A DNA stretch of 11,022 nt from Omnitrophica WOR_2 bacterium GWA2_47_8 (GTDB lineage: Bacteria; Omnitrophota; Gorgyraeia; Zapsychrales; GWA2-47-8): contig MHFY01000050.1 of NCBI GenBank assembly GCA_001805375.1, positions 1 to 11,022 of the forward strand, given 5' to 3'. Below the pieces are notes generated by a model. The model made no database searches. It saw nothing but the letters and a program-made list of their open reading frames with translations, and was not told the DNA's origin. Each line of letters starts with the position of its first letter. The first letter of the stretch is position 1. The position numbers and the translations under genes are program-made. Shown here in pieces: positions 1 through 9,000 of the stretch.

Positions 1-1
1 A

Positions 2-3000
2 GGGTATCCGTATTTTAACGATAAGAATATTAATGGATTATATGATCAAGGTGAACAGATCATTTATCTGTCAGAACCGTATTATTCCTTGCGAGAAGGA
101 TATGAGCCGCTTTTGACTATCATGGCTGATAAGGCCCCTGTGGACTTTAGCGATAGAGCCGAAGAAATTATAAAATCCATTCAAAAAGACCATTATTTAT
201 TCACCAGAGAAAAAGATCGTATTTCCTATTATCTTTCACCGGCAGAATTAGCCGCTGATTACGCCGGCATTCGCCGAGAAGCGGACCATAAGATGTTAAG
301 CAAATTCGGCACGGAAGACGGTACGGTCAAATTCACAAGGATCTCTTTGGCCCCGCAAATAACCAAGTCCCGCGTTGAAGAAATTCAGAACAAGAAATTC
401 TCTTATCTCTATCTGCTTAAAGCGGACGGGACCTATAGCGCAGGGAAAGAAGATCGCTTCGGCGAAGCAGAAGATATTTCACCGGCCGGTTCCTTAGAAA
501 AGCATGTCCGAATTACAGAATACAGCTCCGGCTTAATCAGAACCGAGGTCTTCGATCGAAAAGGTAGAGTGCTTCGCAAGATAGGAACGGAAGAAGTTGC
601 TTACTATAACCCGGAAATTGAAGAAGCCGAATACGCGGTCAGCTTGGATAAGACCAAAGGACAGACACTTTTGATCAAGGGTGAGAGGGTTGAAAATGTA
701 AACTGGATCGCCAAGATCGAAAAAGGCAAGGTCCGCGTTAATACATTAAGTAATGACGGGCAAAAGATCATCGGGTTTGAAGACATTGATGATTTGCGGA
801 TCACCAGCATTTCTACAAAAGAGTTAGTCCCCGGCTCAAGCGCCCCAGCCAAGGTAGAAATTTACGATCTTAGTAAAATGTTGCGTGAGAGAAGCTTGGG
901 CTGGATTTCTTTACCCGAGAAAACTAATGGCGATAAGGTTTATGAAGCAGAAAAACTTTTAGAGATCACTCCTGAATTGCCCTGGATTGTCGTAAACACT
1001 ATCAAAGGTGATCAATCCGGAGTTGCATTCTCCGGCACATTTGACCGCGGCCGGTCCATGGCGGTTGTTCGTTATCTCACAGAAACAACCGTTGAAAAAG
1101 TCCTCGGGCCTGTCGATCAGCTTCCTGAGATTATCCGCAACGAATGGCAAGCCAATCGTGTTTATGTCAACGATACGACCATCTTGGAACCGGCTGAACG
1201 GACCAACTATTTAGGCGTCAAAACGGTCGAATATCGTGACAGTGAGACCGGACGCGCGATCTTCTCGGTTAAGTATGAGGGCGACAGGGTCGCTAATAAA
1301 ACGATCGGGGTCAAGTTTGACATCGAAGGCACACCGGTTAAGTCTTATAAGATCTCCGATGATAATCAGATCATGGAAACCTCAACAAGCTTCTTAGAAT
1401 CTTTGGAAGAATCGATCGGCAATAACGAAATGTATGCACAATTAGAAAGAAGCTTCTTGCAGATCCAGGCCGATAAAGAAAAGCTCATCGGTGTCGCGCC
1501 GATGTCTTTAGCAGAATATTTAGACTATCACCATATCACCAAAGATACGCGCTTGCCGGTCTTACGCACGGTTATTATGCATAAGTCAGGCGATATTAAT
1601 GCCATTAAATATAGTAATGAAGTTGAAAAAATCAGAACCCAATATTTTGATCCCAATGATCCGCGCGGCAACACCTTGTTCGTCAAAGAACAAGGCAAGG
1701 ATTCTCATGCCTTGAGCGTGGTGATGTGGCCATGGACGCATACCAAAGCTCCATTAGGGGTTAACCCGGGGACAATTTCATTTGACCTGAAATACACCAA
1801 CGGCCATGGCGGGATCATCAGGAAGGTCCAGAAATTCATTGATACCGCAACCGGCTCCGGCATTGAGCCGAGCAATATCAAGATCTTCGACCGGCAAGTG
1901 CCTATCAATGGATCCGGCGGATATGCGTATAAGATATTTAACGGTAACTTTAAAGCCGAAGAGATCTGGACCAGGGACGATGTGCTTTATCAGGAAACAT
2001 ATAACGAAAAAGTTTCATATCTCTTTATCCCAATCTCGAATGAGAAGAAAACCATTACTTACGATCCTAAATCTCCTGTCCGAAAACCGATCCATGTCAA
2101 GAATGACAAAGGCGAAACGTTGGAAGAGCTCACGGGCGTTACTTATAAAGATGGATATGAAGTTCAGGCATGGAGAGTCAACAATACCATTAGCTTCCTT
2201 GATACATTCCGTCGATGGTCCGGTTTATTCGCAGCCCAAGAAACCGCCGTTAAGGTCACCGATGCTGACGGAAAAGCAGTCCCGTATCCCCATGAAGAGT
2301 TCAAAAATCTCTTTAGTTCGCCGGTCATCTGGGCGATTACAGCGGCCATAATTCTTTTCCCGATCCTTTTGATCATCCGTTCGATTCTGACAGGCCGAAG
2401 ATTTATAAAATTATTCAATAAAGTTGCAGCTGACCGCCGAGGATTAAAAGAAAGCGACAAACTTTTACCGGAAGCTGTCAAAGATGCCATGCATGATCGC
2501 TTAAGGCTTAAGGTTTTCTTGACCGAAGATCAGAAAGATAAAGGCCGGTTGGTAAAACACGACATGAGCGCTTTATTTATCAGCGGATTCAGGCATTTCT
2601 ATTTCTTTGTCGGAGCAGCCCTCAAGAAATTTAATCCCGGAATTGTCTTAAACGGCAGCGATGATCAGTTGGCTAATTTAGACACCTATGCTCAAGAATT
2701 CTCGAGATTCATGGGCCGTGAATATAGCCGTGAGGCCAGCAATGAAAAAGATCAAAAAGATTCTCTGTATCCTCATGCCAAAGGTATTGCGGATGAGGAA
2801 ATCTTCGATAAAGCCCAATTATACTTCGGCAATGCGCTCCATTTAGTAAGAAAAGCCATCGCGCAGAATGATCAAGGCTTATTTAACCGCGTGTTGGCGG
2901 AATATGGTGTTAATAAGGGCAAATTTGATGAAACTCATTTCATGGAGGTTAACCGTAAAGAAGGATTCAGGATTTTTAGTTTCTTAAAAGATAAAGTTAA

Positions 3001-6000
3001 TAATCCCAAGGCCCAAGGTAAGGCCCGCGGGCAGAAATGGCAGAGGTTCTTAGGGGTAGGGTCAAAAGCGATCACCATCCTTATCAGTGATTATATTTAC
3101 TTCTTGCCGTACGGGTTATTGTTCGGGTTATTAATGGCCGAGATGTTCAGTGTCGCGCAAGGGACTTCTTTGGCTGCTCTGGGAACCATAACATCACCTA
3201 TGGTTTTAACCGTCTTAGCCGCTGCCTTAGGCCTTTTAGCCCTTACCTTGATCATTGAATATTCCTTAATGTCCCGCCTGAAGTATACACGTACGAATGC
3301 CTTAAGGATCCTGGGCATTCCGTTTGCCGCTGCCGGATTATTTATAGCCGTTAATTTAGCCGCGCCATTTGCCGGCGCCGTGATCTTTAAAACAATAGTT
3401 ATCGGCTTATTGTTCACGGAAGCTGTTTCCTGGTTTGTGTGGAATCATTCTTTCATCGGGTCATCCGCATATCGTAATCTCCGGCCCGTGATCGGTTTGG
3501 GCCGTCCGCGAGCCATGTTAGTTTCTGTTGTTCAGCATGTATTATTCTTTGCTGTCGGCGCGCTTGTTGCCTGGAATATCTTCCCCTGGTTCTTCGAACA
3601 TCATTTAGCCGGCGCAACCGCCCGCATGGTCATTGCTTTCTTACGCTTTATGATGCTTTGGTATACCGCGCATTACGCTATCTTCTCGATAACGTCATTT
3701 ATCTTTGCCAAGGCTAAAGAAGATCATGGCTCTATGAAGATTATTCCTGAAAAAGTCGCCGAATTTATTAAAAAAGGCTGGCAAATCTTAATCAACTATG
3801 TCGGCCCACCGTTGGTTTCTCCCAAGAATAAGGTGAATACACAGGAAATTATCAATCGTTTGAAATATCTCTTGGCCAATGATTACGCTTCAGCTGAAGC
3901 CTTGATGCAATATGTTAAATCTATGGCCAGACGATTCAATTTAGGCAGTGATAAAGATGTTGAAAATATGACTTTGATACGGCAGGCCCTAGATGCCCTC
4001 TATGATGCGGAGCAATTGAACGGTGTTTCTCTGTGGAATTTACGCCAGCTAGAAGATGTTAATGTCCCTGCGTCAGCCCGCATAACAACAGACAAATTCA
4101 ATCCAGCAAACCTTCAAAAGCGTGTTGACACGTTAACTGCCGAATTAACTAAAGTTCAACAGGATAAAGGTATTAATTCTAAAGAAGCTCAAGAAGCTCA
4201 AAAGAAAATAGATGATGCCAAAAAGTTACAAGGTGCCTGGCAAGGAGTTAGTGAAGAGAGAATTCGTGATTTGATCCGCCTCGGATTCTTTATTAAGCGA
4301 AATACTTCGATCATTATGGGTATCGATGTGTTTGATACGGCTATCAATATTATGGACATGGCTGAACGTGCCAATGCAGAAGGATTTGGTAAGAACTTAA
4401 TATTATTCATTACACCCAATAAGTATGACAATTTTGCAGGAGAAAAATTAGTTGGTAACCACAACGTGTTGACTTTGCCTGGATTTACAAATGAATATAA
4501 GAAATTAGGCGCTTTATTTGATTATATTTCTCATGGTGGAAGTGATTTTACACATGTGAAGAATCCTAATACGGGTAAATCCGGCGCCATGGCAGGTATG
4601 TTTGCTCTTCCAAGTGAAATTGTAAAGCGCATAAAGACCCTCATCATCCTTGACCGTAATGCTAATAATCTCGACCTAAACCGCTGGGTAGATGATTTAA
4701 AACGGTTTATCTCCAATCCTAATATCGTTATCATGCCTGCCTTGCGTAATACCTCCAGCACGGTGAGTGCTTATGGGCGGCATTCTTCCTTAGTAGAAGG
4801 CGGTCACGGCTATTCAATGTTGGGTATCAATGATAAGACCGGTACGGGTTGGGAAAATACTATGCGGGTCTTAAGCAACGAAGTTTTGGAAGCCTTAAGT
4901 GATCCTAATCATCCTATTCTGCCTTACAGCAAAGAACTGCAGAAATTATATCCTTATGCCCAGCATAAAGACGCTTATCGTTATGGTTTGATCGGTTTAG
5001 GCCCCAACATCCCGCACTTAAGCGAGGATATCGCGGACGTCTGGGCGCAGACCCATAACATGGTCGGCTTAGGCATGAGGCCGCAATTTGCGTTAAGCAC
5101 CGCGATGTCGAGAAAGTTACGCGAGACCTATTCCGCCGGAGAATTAGCCGCGGCTCCTCCTCGCTGGGGCGCCGGTATTAATTCTATCCTGCGCAGTTAT
5201 TTCTTCCAGCTGGTCAGTGATTACGGCCCAGAATCAATCTTTGAACGCGATGTGAAGAGAAATCATTCACGGTTCTACATTATTATGTTCATGGCTGCTT
5301 TGAATATCTTTCTTAATCCTTTTGATATTCTTTTGGATATTTCACCGTTTACCGGCATTTCAGCGGTCTTCCTGGGCTTAGGCCTCATATTGAACCAAGC
5401 GGTAACATTGATGGGCCTTGGGATCTTGCAGCGTCAAGTCGGCCGTGTTCTCGGATTTTTGCGCTGGTTACGCGAGTTCTTCCCCAACAGCTTGCTCTTC
5501 GCCTTCCGCTGGAAATTGGAAAGTACCGCTAATAGAGAAGCATTACCTGGGGCCGGATATCTTTTCAAGCAGTCCGGCGGCGGCGGAGCGTATAACAGAT
5601 CCGATGCTGTCCGCCGTATCTTCACCGTTGCGCTCTTCAAACGGGTGTTGCGTTCTGGTGTATTCCTTGTTCTTCTGCATATTTTTGCCTTTGCTTATAA
5701 CCTGGATCTGACCAATGCGGTCGGGTTATTCTTAAGTACATTCTTTGTTTCTAATATCGTCATCGGGCCGTTTGTTTCTGAAAATAAACCGGGTAAATCC
5801 GTGTTACGCGGCTGGGCCGATCGAGCGGCTTTAAGCGGTGGGTTTACGTTGGGTGTTTTGATATTAAGAACTGCTCGTGCGACATTTATAGTGGGCTCGC
5901 CATTACTTTCAATAGGGTTATTGATAGGAAGTTTAGCCATTGCGGCGATTGTCCTGCTTTATCTGCTTCCTGCACAATTTATTGGTGATAAGAAATTTAC

Positions 6001-9000
6001 AATTAATGGAAAGCAAGTTGAATTAAAGGGTGTGGTGAGAAAGGCTTCATTATTCGATTCCAATGAGTATGATTCATTTGAAGAACTCAGGACCCCGCAA
6101 ACAATGGGATTATACAAGCGATATGGCAAATTTAAGAAAATCGGTGAATCAATAGGGCGACTTAGTATCCAGCGCTTATTGTGGGAACTCACCCGCGGCT
6201 TTATCATCGGCTTTGTGTCGCTCTTCTTTATCTACATGGTGCCGAATCCGGATGTCTTGCGCTTGGGAAGCATCGGTGCTGAATTCTTGGAATTCTCTGC
6301 CCGGCAATTAACGCTTATCGTGGGTGCCGTAGCCGGCTTGGCTGTGTTCTTAACCGTGGGCGTGGGCGTAACCTGGGAACAAATCTTAAGCAGTCAGTAT
6401 AAAAAGCGGTTTGTAAATATCGCGGCTCGTTTCGAACAAATTCGAAACAGTATTCCTTCTGCTTCCGCTATCCGCAGCGGTATCGAAGCCAGATTGCAGG
6501 ATGTGTTGGTCGCTTTAGGCATGCGAGAATTCAAATACGTGAAAAAGGCGTTACAAGAAATTGAATCACAAATAGATGAAGTGGCGCCAGCAACAGTTTC
6601 TGCTGGTATCTCCTCCACCGGCGACATGAGTCCAGAATATCATGCTGAGGTAAATGCAAAAATCGCTGGCAGCGAAAAGGTCTTAGCGAAGACTGGAGAA
6701 TTAGGGGAATTTGGATTAGATGAAATGCGTGTGGCCAGCGATAAAGCCAAAAATAAAATACGGGAAGCCATTTCCATGACCCGCGGGCTGGTGATCGAAT
6801 TACCGCGAGAGGTTGGAAAGATCGATGTATATGAAGAGTTAAGAAAAGTGAATGTGGTGGTCGTGCATGCAGATGCTCGAGCCCCGCCGGTTGAAGGACA
6901 TGCCGGGGCGAGACGTAATGTCGTGTATGTGATCACAAAGGATACGGGAGAGATCAGTGTCGCCGAAATGGCGAATCTATTAGCGGAAGAAGTCATCGAG
7001 TTAAGGACGAAACAATTAGCCAAAGTAAAAGGTATGGTATGGGACGAAGGGATCGCGAGAGAAGCGGATGAGCTAGCCAAGATCAAGACGCTGGTGTTGA
7101 GACAAAATATCGTAGGGTTAATGAGAGATCAGGTGGGAGATCCGGCAGGCAAGAGTGCCAAAAAGTTCAACGGCAGCCGAATGGAAGGATTGGCAGGGAA
7201 GATACGACCTGGAAAAGTAGCGTGGTATGAAGGCGCAGATAAAGATATCCACGGCAGTAAGGAAGATATCGAAGAAGGGAAAATGGCCGTGATGTTGTTT
7301 GCGGCCGGAGAAGCGACCCGATTAAGAACTTCCCTGCTTAATGCCGGGATTATTAATAAGGAAGAAAATCCTAAGAATTACCGTATGTGGAATGTCGATC
7401 CGTGGGAGATCGGAAGAAGAGTTTCTGGGAATTTAGAACGCTTACGAGAGAGAAAATGGAAATTAGGAAAACTCTTATTGTTTTTCGATGAAAATAATCC
7501 TGATTATGAAAAAATTAAACGAGAGGCATTGAAGTTATATTTGGAAGGGGATGTCTTAAAAGCGCTTGAAGAAAATCAATATACCGATAGCAGGAAAGCT
7601 TTGGTGGAAGATATTAAGGAATTGGAAATTATAATTGAGTATTTTGGCGAGAAGAAGGCAATCATTCCTGAAAATGCGAAGAGCTTGAAGTTAGGGGAGC
7701 GGCATCTGATAGCTTTGAGAGAAGGGATCAAGAACGGGGCCTCGGATTACGGATACAATGCAAATAAAGCGATCGAGAATATGAAGGTTGTGTTAACGGT
7801 GAACTTGCAGGTGATGGGCGATGTGATGGAAGACTTAGTGAATAATGAATTCTATGGATTCAACGCAGAGAACATGTACCTGCTGGTCAATGATCTGTAT
7901 CCGGGATTGGTGTATGAGCGTGGGGAATGGATGTTTGACCGTGCGGAAGATGTGAAAGGACTGACGAATTACAACCATGGGTTCAATGTGATCAATGCCA
8001 ATCAAAAAGGCATTGGGTATCGATATGTGAACAATCGATTTGAGCTGATGGGAGACAGAAGTGTGTTAGAGGAATTAAGACTTAAGGGAGCGATCACCGG
8101 GGTTGTGCACAGGATCAATGACATGATCCTGATGCATCCTGAGTTAACCATCGATGTTGAGATGAACGGTGTGTATAGGAAGATGAGAGATGAGAAGGGC
8201 GCGAACGTGATGGTTGAGGTATTGAACAACTTCAGCGGACAGAAGGGCGGGTTATGGGTGAGCACGATCGGTATGGCGGAAGATATGGGCTTTTTGGTAG
8301 AAGGGATAGCAGCCAAAACAGATAAGGTTAAGGGAGCGTTAGCGGTGTTAAGCAATTGGGTCAAAGATAGTCAAAAGTTACCGGATGTTCCATATAATCG
8401 ATTGTATATGTATTTTGATATTGAAGCGTTAGAGGCTAATCTCAATCGTAATGAAGGGATCTTACCGTTGAGTGTTAAGGATGATAAACCGCGCAAGGGC
8501 GTGTGGTCACCGGAGATGCCAAGCGGTGATATGACGATCTTGCCTGGGGCGAGGGTTGTGGCTGTCATGAGAGGCAATGATGAGTTGATCGATAAACAGA
8601 TCGTCCCGATGGTGCAAGAATATAGCAAGGGTAAGGGCGGATTGGTTCATGACTTCAAACAATTAAGCAACTTGCCGGAAGCCCTAGAGATCTTACGTTA
8701 TCAGGATAGAGCGCTGGGCAATGCGGCTGAAACTAAAACTGGTCATTTAGCCCGAGACGACACGGGTGCCGGCCACAACTATCCGGCGGGAGTGGAGATC
8801 GAGAAGATCGATGTGATCAAACGAGCGTTGCCGACAGTGGAAGTGAAAGTGGATATAAAGAGAGGGAAAACAGCCGGGTACGAAGCAGACGTGAACTTTG
8901 TAAACGGCAGAGAGTTAAAGAGCAGCGAGTCGGCGGTATTAAAGGAAGCGATAGAACAGATCATCAAAGAGAACGTGATCAATAAGAGTATCAAATTAAC

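Larger units (their letters stand above)
2..2320 (+). other. N-terminal beta-rich, probably extracytoplasmic region
   Basis: Residues 1-773 of the slice lack long hydrophobic segments. They are rich in alternating polar and hydrophobic strands, Gly, Asp and Thr, as in surface beta-sandwich or beta-hairpin repeats. Landmarks are a calcium-loop-like motif at 20-55, several FDxxGR/YRDxxTGR hairpins between 551 and 1672, a Trp-Gly-rich stretch near 1723-1815 (WPWTH, then GHGG), and an Ig-like-looking turn TDADGKAVP at 2258-2284. The region ends at the first TM helix, which is followed by many basic residues. By the positive-inside rule this region should be outside the cytoplasm. I do not recognise a specific Pfam family. 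A role in binding the polymer or a surface partner is inference only. Confidence 0.5.

Noticed and set aside
1806..2351. 181-codon + strand frame overlapping the beta-rich region
   Set aside because: It is out of phase with the continuous frame, rich in Arg, Ser and Lys without a domain, and has no ribosome site better than background. It is a shadow frame.
2579..2623. Possible extra transmembrane helix (FISGFRHFYFFVGAAL)
   Set aside because: It is short, contains Arg and His, and counting it would put the glycosyltransferase outside the cell. It is more likely an amphipathic surface helix, though it should be checked.
4184..4201. Tandem gaagctcaa repeat as a possible microsatellite or CRISPR-like unit
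   Set aside because: There are only two copies of nine bases, in frame, coding EAQEAQ inside a coiled coil. No spacer structure exists.
6640..7086. Open frame of 148 codons on the minus strand
   Set aside because: It lies wholly opposite the giant + strand frame, encodes a Ser/Thr/Pro/Leu-rich sequence with no recognisable domain, and is the expected reverse image of purine-rich codons that lack stops in one antisense frame.
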